Assembly (NCBI RefSeq): GCF_003020125.1
Contig: NZ_PYFW01000007.1
Location: 1-64,000 of the forward strand
Origin: Bradyrhizobium sp. MOS003
Lineage (GTDB): Bacteria; Pseudomonadota; Alphaproteobacteria; Rhizobiales; Xanthobacteraceae
Length of the DNA stretch: 64,000 nt
Direction: 5' to 3'
Shown one piece after another: positions 34,177-44,581 of the stretch. Under the pieces are notes generated by a model, which did no database searches, had not been told where the DNA came from, and saw only the letters and a list, made by a program, of their open reading frames with translations. Positions within the stretch are counted from its first letter, which is position 1; the number at the start of each line of letters is the position of its first letter. The position numbers and the translations under genes are program-made.

Positions 34177-36756
34177 ATGACCGCCGAGTCCGACCACGAC
34201 CTCACCCGCGAGCCCGTTGCGACGCACGAGCCGTCGCCGCGCTCGGGTAGCATTGCGCTGGTGCTGCTGGTGGCCGCCGGCCTCGTCGCCGTCGCCGTCG
34301 GGTTGATGACGCTCGGGCGCGTGCAGGCGCAGCCCTATATCCTCGGCATCCTTGCCGTGCTGGCGATGGTCGGCCTGTTCAACCTGTTCGCTTTCGCCGC
34401 CGGGATCATCCGCTTCGCCGACCGCAGCCTCGATGATCCGGTCGTGGGCCGTATCGCCGATCACGGGTTCGATGGCCTCGCCGTGACCGATCCGCGGGGC
34501 CACGTGGTCTATTCCAACGCCGCCTATCTGACGCTCACCGGCGCCAGCGGTCCGCAGGACGTGCGCCCGGTCGAGCGTGTCTTCATCGGCAACCCCGACG
34601 TTTCGGAGGCCGTGTTCCGCCTGCTCAAGGCCGCGCGCGAGGGCAAGCGACAGCAGGAAGAGGTCCGGATCTCCGGCCAGGACGGCAGCCAGGGCCGCTG
34701 GCTGCGCATGCGGGTGCGCCCGCTCGGCACCGGCAAGCGCGAGGCGAAATACGCGGTGTGGTCGATCGCCGACATCACCCGCGACCGCGAGCGCCAGGAG
34801 GACGTATTCCAGGAGCTCCAGCACGCCATCGAATATCTCGACCACGCGCCGTGCGGGTTCTTCTCGGTCAATCCGGCCGGGGAGCTCGCTTACGTCAACG
34901 CGACGTTGGCGAACTGGCTCGACTACGACCTCGCCGAGATCGGCTCGGGCGGCCTCAAGCTGACCGACATCGTCTCCGGCGACGGCGCCTCGTTGCTGAC
35001 CTCGATCGTGGCGGTCCCGGGCGAGGTGAAGACCGAGGTCTTCGACATCGACCTGCGCATGCGCACCGGCAAGACCATGCCGGTGCGGCTCTATCACAAG
35101 CTCGCCTTTGGCGCCGACGGCGCGCCGGGCCCGTCGCGCACGCTCGTGATCAGCCGCGCCCGCGACGAGCGCAGCGATCCTGATCGCGCCGCCGAAGTCC
35201 GCTTCATGCGCTTCTTCGACCATACGCCGATGGCGATCGCGACCGTGGACCGCGCCGGCAACGTGGTGCGCGCCAACGCGCGCTATGCCAAGCTCGGGCA
35301 GGCGCTCGGGCTCGACAGCTCCTCCAAGTCGATCTTCCGCGCGGTGAATTCGCGCGACCGTCACCTTTTGATCGCGGCCATCAACCAGGCCGCCGATGGC
35401 CAGGCCGACGTCGCGCCGGTGGAAGTGGCGCTGGAAGGGCCGAGGGAGCGCTGGGGCCAGTTCTTCGTCACGCCGGTGGATGCGGCCGAGAACGAGGCGG
35501 AAGCCGCCATCGTGCACATGCTCGAGACCACCGAGCGGCGCGCGCTGGAGAACCAGATCAACCAGTCGCAGAAGATGGAAACGGTCGGCCAGCTAGCCGG
35601 CGGCATCGCCCACGACTTCAACAACGTGCTCTCCGCCATCATGATGGCGAACGACTTCCTGCTGAACGCGCACAAGCCGACCGATCCGTCGTTCCAGGAC
35701 ATCATGCAGATCAAGCAGAACGCCACGCGGGCCGCCACGCTGGTGCGGCAGCTGCTGGCGTTCTCGCGGCGGCAGACGCTGCGGCCGCAGGTGCTCGATC
35801 TCGGCGATGCGTTGTCCGATCTCGCCATGCTGCTGCGCCGCCTGATCGGCGAGAAGGTCAAGCACGAGACCATCCACGGCCGCGATCTCTGGCCGGTCAA
35901 GGTCGACGTCTCCCAGTTCGAGCAGGTGATCGTCAATCTCGCGGTGAACGCGCGCGACGCCATGCCCGACGGCGGCAAGCTGATCATCCGCACCGCCAAC
36001 GTCACCGCGGAGGAAGCGGCCAAGCTCGCCTACAAGGGCATGCCGGCCGCGGATTACGTCCGCATCGAGGTCGCCGACACCGGCACCGGCATTCCCGCCG
36101 ACATCCGCGACAAGATTTTCGAGCCGTTCTTCTCGACCAAGGAAGTCGGCAAGGGCACCGGCCTCGGGCTTTCCACCGTCTACGGCATCGTCAAGCAGAC
36201 CGGCGGCTTCATCTACGTCGATTCCACGCCGGGACAGGGCACCTCGTTCCACATCTTCCTGCCGCGTCACCATGCCGAGCCGGAAGCGCAGGTCGAGCAG
36301 CCGGCGGCTGCCGTCAGCGCGACCAACGGCGCCGGGAAGGACGCCGCGGCGGCCGAGGCCAAGCCGCGCACCGATCTGACGGGGCAGGGCACCATCCTGC
36401 TGGTCGAGGACGAAGAGGGCCTGCGCGCACTGAACGCACGCGGATTGCGCTCGCGCGGCTACACCGTGGTCGAGGCCGAGAACGGCGTCGATGCCATGGA
36501 AGTGCTGGAGGAGCAGAGCGGCGCGATCGACCTCGTCGTCTCCGACGTCGTCATGCCCGAGATGGATGGCCCGACGCTTTTGAAGGCGATGCGGGAGAAG
36601 AAGCCCGACATCAAATTCATCTTCGTCTCCGGCTATGCCGAGGACGCCTTCGAAAAGAGCCTGCCCGAGGGACAGCAGTTCGACTTCCTGCCGAAGCCGT
36701 TCACGCTCAGCCAGCTGGTGGCGGCGGTGAAGGAGACGATGGCGAAGCAGGGGTGA
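34177..36756 (+). CDS. cckA: CckA-type hybrid histidine kinase
   Basis: 859 aa. Two membrane helices (residues 25-46 and 53-77), PAS-like sensor domains (about 90-450), a histidine kinase core with phospho-acceptor H479 in AGGIAHDFNNVL, an ATPase domain (N-box VNLAVNARDAMPDGG, G-boxes DTGTGIP and GTGLGLSTVYGIV), and a C-terminal receiver with D790 in VVSDVVMPEMDG. This domain order and the H-box are those of CckA, which phosphorylates CtrA through ChpT in Caulobacter. A 7-bp hairpin (ACGCGCG/CGCGCGT, 34125-34142) lies in its leader. Its place within the flagellar cluster is notable. It lacks a clear strong ribosome-binding site. Confidence 0.88.
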   Translation: MTAESDHDLTREPVATHEPSPRSGSIALVLLVAAGLVAVAVGLMTLGRVQAQPYILGILAVLAMVGLFNLFAFAAGIIRFADRSLDDPVVGRIADHGFDGLAVTDPRGHVVYSNAAYLTLTGASGPQDVRPVERVFIGNPDVSEAVFRLLKAAREGKRQQEEVRISGQDGSQGRWLRMRVRPLGTGKREAKYAVWSIADITRDRERQEDVFQELQHAIEYLDHAPCGFFSVNPAGELAYVNATLANWLDYDLAEIGSGGLKLTDIVSGDGASLLTSIVAVPGEVKTEVFDIDLRMRTGKTMPVRLYHKLAFGADGAPGPSRTLVISRARDERSDPDRAAEVRFMRFFDHTPMAIATVDRAGNVVRANARYAKLGQALGLDSSSKSIFRAVNSRDRHLLIAAINQAADGQADVAPVEVALEGPRERWGQFFVTPVDAAENEAEAAIVHMLETTERRALENQINQSQKMETVGQLAGGIAHDFNNVLSAIMMANDFLLNAHKPTDPSFQDIMQIKQNATRAATLVRQLLAFSRRQTLRPQVLDLGDALSDLAMLLRRLIGEKVKHETIHGRDLWPVKVDVSQFEQVIVNLAVNARDAMPDGGKLIIRTANVTAEEAAKLAYKGMPAADYVRIEVADTGTGIPADIRDKIFEPFFSTKEVGKGTGLGLSTVYGIVKQTGGFIYVDSTPGQGTSFHIFLPRHHAEPEAQVEQPAAAVSATNGAGKDAAAAEAKPRTDLTGQGTILLVEDEEGLRALNARGLRSRGYTVVEAENGVDAMEVLEEQSGAIDLVVSDVVMPEMDGPTLLKAMREKKPDIKFIFVSGYAEDAFEKSLPEGQQFDFLPKPFTLSQLVAAVKETMAKQG

Positions 36757-36996
36757 GCGAGGGCGCTCCTTTCTGCCGTCATTGACGAAGGAAACGCGGA
36801 GTTCGCTTCCTCACGCCGCTGGTATCCCGCGACCACGGTTCCCCCGCGCATTCGGTCAAGCCCCCGCCAAATATGGGCTTTTGCCACATCCCCGCGACTG
36901 AGGGCCGCAGTCGCAAGTTCCGAAAGCGTCTTCACTTTTCGGCAAGTCTGCCCATCTTAGGAGCACGTCCCCATGCCGGGGATTTGGGAAACGAAC

Positions 36997-37983
36997 ATGA
37001 ATTTCTCGCTACGCTCCCGCAGTCTCTTCAAGACGATCGCTGTCGTGCTGGCGCTTGCGCTGCCGACCGCCCTGGCGATCTCGTCCGCCGACGCACGTGT
37101 CGGCGGCGGCGGCTCGTCGGGCTCGCGCGGCTCGCGCACCTTTTCGGCGCCGCCCTCGACCTCCACGGCGCCGGGCTCGGCCTCGCAGTTCAACCGCACC
37201 TACACCCAGCCGGGTGCAGGCATGAACTCGGCTGCTGCCGCGCCCGCGCGCGGTGGTCTGTTTGGCGGTCGCGCCGGCGGCTTCATGGGCGGCCTTGCGG
37301 CCGGCTTCCTTGGTGCCGGCCTGCTCGGCATGCTGTTCGGCGGCGGCCTGTTCGGCGGCCTCGGCGGCCTGTCCTCGATCATCGGCCTGATCATCCAGAT
37401 CGCGCTCGTGGTGCTGGTGGTGCGGCTGGCGATGTCCTGGTGGCAGCGCCGTCACACGCCGCAGGCGGCCTATGCCAATGCCGATGCGGGCGCAGCTCCC
37501 GGACCGCAGCCGAACCAGCGCGGCGGACTCGGTGGTGGTCTTGGTGGCTTCGGCTTCGGCGCGAACGCCAACAACGCGCCGCTCGAGATCAAGCCGGACG
37601 ATTACGAGGCGTTCGAGCGCCTGCTCGGTGATGTCCAGACCGCCTGGTCGAACGAAGACGTGGCCAAGCTGCACACGCTCGCGACGCCGGAGATGGTCTC
37701 CTACTTCGAGCAGGACCTCGCCCAGAACCGCGCGCGCAACGTCGTCAACAAGGTGACCGACGTCAAGCTGCTGCAGGGCGACCTCGCGGAAGCCTGGCGC
37801 GAAGGCGAGACCGACTACGCCACGGTGGCGCTGCGCTTCGCGCTCACCGACAAGACGCTCGACCGCAACAGCGGCACGGTCGTCGCCGGCAGCGAACAGC
37901 CGGGCGAAGTCACCGAAGTCTGGACCTTCGCGCGCCGGCCCGGCAGCGGCTGGGAATTGTCGGCGATCCAGCAGACCAACTGA
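36997..37983 (+). CDS. Tim44-domain protein (secreted or membrane-anchored)
   Basis: 328 aa. Sec-type signal or anchor (residues about 10-36, ending SSADA), then Gly/Ser/Pro-rich stretches and a Gly-rich hydrophobic segment (LFGGRAGGFMGGLAAGFLGAGLLGMLFGG) with a second membrane helix (IIGLIIQIALVVLVVRLAMSWW). The C-terminal third (about 205-325) is a Tim44-like domain. Its role in bacteria is not established; envelope stress or membrane-protein handling have been suggested. ATG 36997 gives a normal signal peptide; ATG 36973, eight codons earlier, has a better AGGAG, so the start is uncertain. Confidence 0.82.
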   Translation: MNFSLRSRSLFKTIAVVLALALPTALAISSADARVGGGGSSGSRGSRTFSAPPSTSTAPGSASQFNRTYTQPGAGMNSAAAAPARGGLFGGRAGGFMGGLAAGFLGAGLLGMLFGGGLFGGLGGLSSIIGLIIQIALVVLVVRLAMSWWQRRHTPQAAYANADAGAAPGPQPNQRGGLGGGLGGFGFGANANNAPLEIKPDDYEAFERLLGDVQTAWSNEDVAKLHTLATPEMVSYFEQDLAQNRARNVVNKVTDVKLLQGDLAEAWREGETDYATVALRFALTDKTLDRNSGTVVAGSEQPGEVTEVWTFARRPGSGWELSAIQQTN

Positions 37984-38004
37984 TCGCAAGCAGATTGAAG
38001 ACAA

Positions 38005-38035
38005 GGGCGTCGTGCTCCGGCACGGCGCCCTTTTT
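38005..38035 (+). terminator. Rho-independent terminator after the Tim44-domain gene
   Basis: Stem AGGGCG-T-CGTGC paired with GCACG-G-CGCCCT around a TCCG loop, followed by TTTTT. Confidence 0.9.
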
Positions 38036-38063
38036 CGTTGAAGGGTTATCAGCTCTCTCCGCC

Positions 38064-38143
38064 CGTCATTGCCAGCGTATCGAAGCAATCCAGGGTCTTT
38101 TCACTGCGGGATTCTGGATTGTTTCGCTGCGCTCGCAATGACG
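38064..38143. repeat. Palindromic dispersed repeat, copy 4
   Basis: Same family as 17349, between the Tim44-domain gene and the GST gene. The left arm has substitutions (GCCAGCGTATCG). Confidence 0.88.
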
Positions 38144-38235
38144 AGTGTGTGGCTCCGCTGTTCCGTCCCACGCTGACGAAACCTTGGAGCGCGTGCTACA
38201 TTGGATTCACCATCCAACGCACACGGACTCCTCCC

Positions 38236-38943
38236 ATGAAATACGAGCTCTATTACTGGCCCGAGATCCAGGGCCGCGGCGAATATGTGCGGTTGGCGCT
38301 GGAGGAGGCGGGCGCCGCTTACGTCGATGTCGCGCGCGGAGCGCGCGGTACGGCTGCGATGATGAAGATGATGGACGCGCATCAGGGCACGCCGCCCTTT
38401 GCGCCGCCGTTCCTGAAAGCGGGCAAGCTCGTCATCGGCCAGACCGCCAACATCCTGCTCTATCTCGGCGCCCGCCATGGGCTCGCGCCGAAGACGGAGG
38501 CTGGAAAACTCTGGGTGCACCAGCTGCAGCTCACCATCACCGATTTCGTCGTCGAGATCCACGATACCCATCATCCGCTCGGGCCCTCGCTCTATTACGA
38601 GGACCAGAAGCCGCCGGCGAAGAAACGCACGGCGGATTTCTGGAGTGAACGCGTGCCGAAATATCTGGGCTATTTCGAGCAGCTTCTCACCGGGAATGGC
38701 GGCGCCTATGTCACCGGCCGGCGGCTCACTTACGTCGATCTCTCGCTGTTCCAGATCGTCGCCGGGCTGCGCTATGCCTTCCCCAAGCGCATGACGGCGT
38801 TCGAGACGGACATTCCGGGGCTCGTGGCGCTGCACGACCGCATCGCCGGGCGGCCGAACATCAAGGCGTATCTGGCAAGCGAGCGCCGCATTCCCTTCAA
38901 CGAGGAGGGCATCTTCCGCCGCTATCGTGAGCTGGATGGCTAG
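38236..38943 (+). CDS. Glutathione S-transferase family protein
   Basis: 235 aa. N-terminal thioredoxin-like domain begins MKYELYYWPEIQGRGEYVRLALEEAG, as in the Sigma/Alpha-like classes with a conserved Tyr6/7 able to activate glutathione. PPFAPPFLKAGKLVIGQTANILLYLG carries the cis-Pro and the QT/S motif that binds the gamma-glutamyl group. The helical C-terminal domain follows (residues 95-225). Substrate unknown. ATG 38236 after an upstream CTCCTC-poor region is chosen because the fold begins there. Confidence 0.88.
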   Translation: MKYELYYWPEIQGRGEYVRLALEEAGAAYVDVARGARGTAAMMKMMDAHQGTPPFAPPFLKAGKLVIGQTANILLYLGARHGLAPKTEAGKLWVHQLQLTITDFVVEIHDTHHPLGPSLYYEDQKPPAKKRTADFWSERVPKYLGYFEQLLTGNGGAYVTGRRLTYVDLSLFQIVAGLRYAFPKRMTAFETDIPGLVALHDRIAGRPNIKAYLASERRIPFNEEGIFRRYRELDG

Positions 38944-38967
38944 AGCGTTTTCAACTTAGGGAATCTA

Positions 38968-39039
38968 GCCGGTCCGGAGGGAGGCTGGCGGCAGCCCCCG
39001 TTCCGGACCGGCCGCTTCGGGCGAGATCAATCGCCCGAA
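38968..39039. other. Two tandem hairpins in the gap 38944-39262
   Basis: First dyad GCCGGTCCGG/CCGGACCGGC (38968-39012); second TTCGGGCGA-GATCAA-TCGCCCGAA (39016-39039, perfect 9 bp). Neither has a T-run. They lie between the convergent GST and LuxR-type genes and could end both transcripts. The rest of the 319-base gap shows nothing I can identify. Confidence 0.6.
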
Positions 39040-39262
39040 TGCGTCGTGGCCGGGAAGCGTCTGTGAACGCGCCGGTCCAGATCGGTTGTCTGAATCATCG
39101 GCGACGGGAGAGAGGTCGTGCTCGTCGGGGCAGGGGGGCTTGCAGAACATCGTCGCGTCTCCCGTTGCGTGGGTGCGGTTCCCTCTAGCGAGGTTCGCTT
39201 GCGGCGACGTCAGTCGATCGGAGGAGGAGACGCGATTTCGCCGCCCGCGCGACGTCCCGGCT

Positions 39263-40384
39263 TCAGACCTTGATCGGCGGTGTGAAGGCCGCCATCAGCC
39301 GAACCAGATCCGCCTGTCGTTTGGTCCCGGTCTTGGCGAAGATCCGGGCGAGATGGGTCTTGATCGTGCTTTCGGCGGTGCCCATGCTCCTGGCCACGTC
39401 GGGAACCCCGCCGATCTCGACAATGGACAGGAACACGCGCAGCTCGGTCGGCGTCAGCTTGAACAGCTTGCGGATCAGGTCGGGCGCGACGCTCGTATCG
39501 AACGCGGCCTTGCTGACGAACAGGACGGCGCAGGCATCGTAGCTGGCTGCGAAGCTTTGCCGGCGCCCGGCGGTCAGCGGCAGGAGATGCGCAACGAAAT
39601 GCGAGCCGTCGCGGGCCGTCAGATGCAGCGAGATGCTCGCACTCGTCATCGCCCGGTCGCCGAGAGCCGTGCTCGCCAGCGCCTGCCGCAACACACGATC
39701 GGCGTTCGGGTCGGACGTCACCAGCCGGCCCCGGACCGAGCGAAGGATTTCGGCTTCCTCCAGAATGTCGCGCGCAGCGGCATTGGCGTGCGTGATATGA
39801 GCCTCGGCATCGAGCAGCAGCACGGCTGTTCGCAGGGCGTCGAGCGTGCGGACCGAAATATCCTCCAGCGCGTTCTGCTGCTGCAGCTTCTGTCTGACGA
39901 TCATGGCCCGTTGCAAATGCGGCGTGAGGTGGGAGATCACCTGGACCATCCTGCGATCGACCGGGCCGCCGGCCTTCATGATCGACAGGCGGGATATTCC
40001 CTCGGCAGATTTGTCGAGCAGGATATTGGCGGCGTCCTCGAGGCCCTGCGGCCGCGTCCATTCGTTGTAGAATTGGGTGGTGCGGAATTCGTCGATGTCG
40101 ACCCAGTCCCTGATGGTCTGGATCTCGCCGACCGGAGCGTGGAGCACGCTGCGCGAGGGATCGAACGGTTCATAGGTTTCGATGTAGGATTGAACAAAGG
40201 CGGGCTCGACCCCGACGGCATGCGCGATCACGGCCTCGCCGGCTGCTCCGATCCGCACCAGACCGCCGCTCTGGCCGCCCGCCATGTCGACGATGCGACG
40301 CAGCGTCGACGACCATCGGGAATCGTCGAGCGCTGCATCGTAGATGTCCGCCACCAGCGACAGCAGCTTTTCATTCAGTTCCAT
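39263..40384 (-). CDS. LuxR-type transcriptional regulator with sensor-like N-terminus
   Basis: 373 aa. The last 65 residues are a LuxR helix-turn-helix (LTPTELRVFLSIVEIGGVPDVARSMGTAESTIKTHLARIFAKTGTKRQADLVRLM). Residues 1-300 show no receiver Asp; they look like a PAS/GAF-type sensor (HANAAARDILEEAEIL). The ligand is unknown. Start MELNEKLLSL at 40384 is chosen over ATG 40405 because GGGACAGG precedes it. It stands alone between two gene-poor gaps. Confidence 0.85.
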   Translation of the reverse strand: MELNEKLLSLVADIYDAALDDSRWSSTLRRIVDMAGGQSGGLVRIGAAGEAVIAHAVGVEPAFVQSYIETYEPFDPSRSVLHAPVGEIQTIRDWVDIDEFRTTQFYNEWTRPQGLEDAANILLDKSAEGISRLSIMKAGGPVDRRMVQVISHLTPHLQRAMIVRQKLQQQNALEDISVRTLDALRTAVLLLDAEAHITHANAAARDILEEAEILRSVRGRLVTSDPNADRVLRQALASTALGDRAMTSASISLHLTARDGSHFVAHLLPLTAGRRQSFAASYDACAVLFVSKAAFDTSVAPDLIRKLFKLTPTELRVFLSIVEIGGVPDVARSMGTAESTIKTHLARIFAKTGTKRQADLVRLMAAFTPPIKV

Positions 40385-40681
40385 CGGCCTGTCCCATCGA
40401 CGCATGCTCGTTCGGCCTCGCAGATGAGCACGCCGGATGCGGAGATTTGATGAGGCGGATCACACTTGAAGATGCGAAATGGCCGCGGAGGAGCAGGCCG
40501 GGCGCGGCGAGAAGCACCGACGCCGGCGCCACGTTCGCGTGGAGGCGAACGTTCGCGCGCTCATGGCGGCGACGAGCGTGGTGTCAAGCAGCGGCAGTTT
40601 TGCGATCATGCGCAGGCCCCGGAGTGGGCGCGCACGATGTCGATCCCGCTCTCCGGCGACGATTCGGCCGGACGCGAAACG

Positions 40682-40702
40682 GCCCGATCAACCGGATCGG
40701 GC
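40682..40702 (-). terminator. Probable terminator of the small 57-aa gene
   Basis: Perfect 8-bp stem GCCCGATC/GATCGGGC, 22 bases after the stop codon of the minus-strand gene at 40725, followed by CGTTTCG on that strand. The rest of the 340-base gap 40385-40724 shows no recognisable gene. Confidence 0.55.
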
Positions 40703-40724
40703 GATTCGTCATCGAGAGGATCGA

Positions 40725-40898
40725 TCAGGCGAGCTGATCGATCCGCGTGCCCTGACCCGGCGGCAGCGGTGCGGGCGGCTGCGGCTTGTAGGTGGGGTCG
40801 GCATCCCTGGTCTTGGTCTGATCGTCCTGCTGCTTGGTCGTGTCGTAGCTCGGAACCACAACCGCGATCGGCGGCGGCGCAACGGTGGAAACGTTCAT
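40725..40898 (-). CDS. Small proline-rich protein, 57 aa
   Basis: Starts MNVSTVAPPPIAVVVP and ends PLPPGQGTRIDQLA; residues 22-36 are charged (KQQDDQTKTRDADP) and the rest is Pro-rich, so it is probably unstructured. The start is supported by GAGGA seven bases upstream and a terminator-like hairpin follows. A longer frame runs upstream into a dispersed repeat and is not credible. I do not recognise the family; function unknown. Confidence 0.6.
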   Translation of the reverse strand: MNVSTVAPPPIAVVVPSYDTTKQQDDQTKTRDADPTYKPQPPAPLPPGQGTRIDQLA

Positions 40899-41044
40899 CC
40901 GCAAATCCTCACACATGGAAACAAAGCGATCCTGTGCTGCGACGAGCGAAAATTCCTTCAAGCCAATCGTTAAAATGCAAGGGAATCCAGAGGATGAGGG
41001 TGGCCCGCGCCACTCTGTCATTCGATGGACGCCCGGTCTCTCCC

Positions 41045-41124
41045 TGTCATTGCGAGCGTAGCGAAGCAATCCGGAGTCCCTCCGCGGAGACAGTCTGGAT
41101 TGCTTCGCTGCGCTCGCAATGACG
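41045..41124. repeat. Palindromic dispersed repeat, copy 5
   Basis: Same family as 17349, upstream of the small gene at 40725 and downstream of the gene at 41165. Arms GTCATTGCGAGCGTAGCGAA and TTCGCTGCGCTCGCAATGAC. Confidence 0.9.
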
Positions 41125-41164
41125 GAGTGTGTGGCCGGTGGCGAGCCCGCCCAAACGCGCGCGC

Positions 41165-41638
41165 CTACTCGTCCTTGCCGCGCGTGATCGCGATGGACGC
41201 GTCCTTCTTGGTGCGGGTGCATTCCATGTTGAGCCGCCGATAGCGCATGCTGATCTTGTCGCCGCGCAGCAGGCCCATCCGCTTCAGGCAGCGTGTCGCG
41301 CCCGTCGTGGTGTCGTCCTTGGTCACGGTGAAGACGATCGCCGCCATCGATCCCACCAGCGCAAAGAACTCCGGCTTGGGCTTGCGGTCGCCCTTGGCAT
41401 AGAGCTCGATGGAATATTTATCGCCGCGGCAAGCTACCGACAGCTCCTTGGCGAGCGGGTGCGTCAGGTAGACGACGTTTGCTGCCCGGAAATTCACCTT
41501 GAGGCGATCGACCTGGTTCGCCAGCTCCTTGGCGCTGTCGTCGCAGCGGTCCGCGCGCGCAGGCGAGGCGAGGGTCACAAGTCCGGTGATGGCGGCGGCG
41601 ACCAGGATCGCGCCGCGGACGTTCAGTTTCAATGTCAT
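41165..41638 (-). CDS. Secreted protein of unknown function, 157 aa
   Basis: Signal peptide at residues 1-28 (LVAAAITGLVTLASPARA). The mature part has four cysteines (DRCDDSAKEL, VACRGD, TRCLKRM and MECTRT) that may form disulphides. No known domain recognised. It is divergent from the fumarase gene; ATG 41638 is chosen for the signal peptide, with AAGGGGC upstream. Confidence 0.75.
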   Translation of the reverse strand: MTLKLNVRGAILVAAAITGLVTLASPARADRCDDSAKELANQVDRLKVNFRAANVVYLTHPLAKELSVACRGDKYSIELYAKGDRKPKPEFFALVGSMAAIVFTVTKDDTTTGATRCLKRMGLLRGDKISMRYRRLNMECTRTKKDASIAITRGKDE

Positions 41639-41850
41639 GTTGAAAAGCCCCTTAAGCGGCGCATTCAAGCGTCGTCGGGCGCGAAGCGCAAGGGTGGGGA
41701 CGGGCATTTCCACGTGCTGTGTCAGCACCTTCCCCGAGCCCGAGCCGGCCTGCCCATGCGCGTCGTTCCCTTTCCTTTCCGCTCAAAATGGGCTTAGAAC
41801 GCTTCTACGCGAGGGCCCGCACGACGGCTCCAAAACCCGAGATTCGACCC

Positions 41851-43506
<1,656 letters not shown>

Positions 43507-43515
43507 GGCTGCGTT

Positions 43516-43632
43516 CCCCGGATGCTGCGCAGCACGAAGTGATGCGCTGCTGATCCGGGGTCCATTTGGCTGCATGGGTCCCGGCTCAGCGGAGCAGCGT
43601 TACACGCTGCACCGCGTCCGGGACATGAGATC
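43516..43632. repeat. Compound inverted repeat of a second family
   Basis: Two stem-loops: CCCCGGAT/ATCCGGGG (43516-43523 with 43553-43560) with GC-rich inner arms, and GTCCCGG/CCGGGAC (43578-43584 with 43618-43624). The second is similar in layout and sequence to the inverted repeat at 56433 (both contain GCTGCA..CGCGTCCGGGACA.GAGATC). Confidence 0.75.
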
Positions 43633-43646
43633 CTCGTCTCACTCGC

Positions 43647-44567
43647 TCAACTGCAATTCGTGACCTGGTTCGAGCACAGTCCGCGCCACCAGCCGCGGAC
43701 GCCGTCTTGGCTCTCGACCAGGCCCCAGAGGCCACTGCAGGCGAGCATTCGCTTCGGGCCGCCGTCGGTGTCGATTGGGCCGCCGAGCTCGCGCTGGGCC
43801 GGCATCCATTTGGCATCGACGAAGGGGGCCTGAAACAGGCCGCCCATGCGGGTGGCGCCGTTGGCATAGGCGGCGCCGATCTTGTTGGACGCGACCCAGC
43901 CGCGCCCGGCATAGGGTTTGGGCGCGCTGCGCGGATATTTCTTCTCGTCCTCGTAGTCCCTGCCCGGCGGCTTGGCGCCTTCGATCAGGAACCAGCCGTT
44001 CCTGAAGGCGATGATGCGGAATTCGGTGAGCCAGCCGCCGTCGGGCGTGTTCTCGGCGCCGCCCAACTTCAAGCGGTAGGGCGGCGGCAGCGTGCCGAGC
44101 ACGCGCGCCGTCACCGACGGCTCGGCGCGCACGTTGAGGCCGGCAGGGTCCTTGTCGATGGACCAGGCGCCGAGGTCGCAGGGCTCGGTGCCATCGGGCA
44201 GCGTCGCCCGCTTGGCCGCAAGCTCGGCGTGCAGCTTTGCGAAATCGGCCGCGTCATCGTCCGGATCGGGCTCCACGCGCGGCTTCAACTCGGCTGAAAC
44301 GGCGCGTGTCGCATCCGATGTCAGCGTGACCACGAGCGCCTGGCGCGAAGCGAACACGCTGGCCGGTGTTTTCGGATCGTTCGATGCCGCGGGATAGACG
44401 GCGAGATAGCCTGTTGAACCCTCGGTTCGATAAGCGGTGCCGGCGACGTATCCTGCCGGCACCAGGGCGAGCGCGCTTGCGCGCCACGCCGGCTCGGTGT
44501 CATCCGCGCGCGCCGCTTGTGTCGCGACGCACAGCATCGTCGCCGCGATGAGACGGAGCACACGCAT
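43647..44567 (-). CDS. Secreted SH3-like domain protein, 306 aa
   Basis: Signal peptide at residues 1-22 (ending QAARAD). The central region (about 125-185) is a bacterial SH3 pattern (GLNVRAEPSVTARVLGTLPPPYRLKLGG), often found in proteins that contact the cell wall. The C-terminus has Cys residues (RMLACSGLWGL, GWWRGLCSNQVTNCS). Role unknown. ATG 44567 is chosen for the signal peptide; upstream in-frame sequence overlaps the next gene and is not a signal. It may be transcribed with the gene at 44582. Confidence 0.75.
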   Translation of the reverse strand: MRVLRLIAATMLCVATQAARADDTEPAWRASALALVPAGYVAGTAYRTEGSTGYLAVYPAASNDPKTPASVFASRQALVVTLTSDATRAVSAELKPRVEPDPDDDAADFAKLHAELAAKRATLPDGTEPCDLGAWSIDKDPAGLNVRAEPSVTARVLGTLPPPYRLKLGGAENTPDGGWLTEFRIIAFRNGWFLIEGAKPPGRDYEDEKKYPRSAPKPYAGRGWVASNKIGAAYANGATRMGGLFQAPFVDAKWMPAQRELGGPIDTDGGPKRMLACSGLWGLVESQDGVRGWWRGLCSNQVTNCS

Positions 44568-44581
44568 GTTGCTGCGCGGCC

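Noticed and set aside
32944..35517. Open frame of 857 codons on the minus strand across flhB and cckA
   Set aside because: Antisense of two certain genes; low-complexity composition typical for codon-position GC bias.
36940..36953. CGGCA..TGCCC before the Tim44-domain gene
   Set aside because: Spacer is four bases instead of five and the last base differs; probably chance.
17349..41124. CRISPR-like array from repeated 80-base elements
   Set aside because: Copies are thousands of bases apart, each is itself a palindrome, and there are no regular spacers or cas genes.
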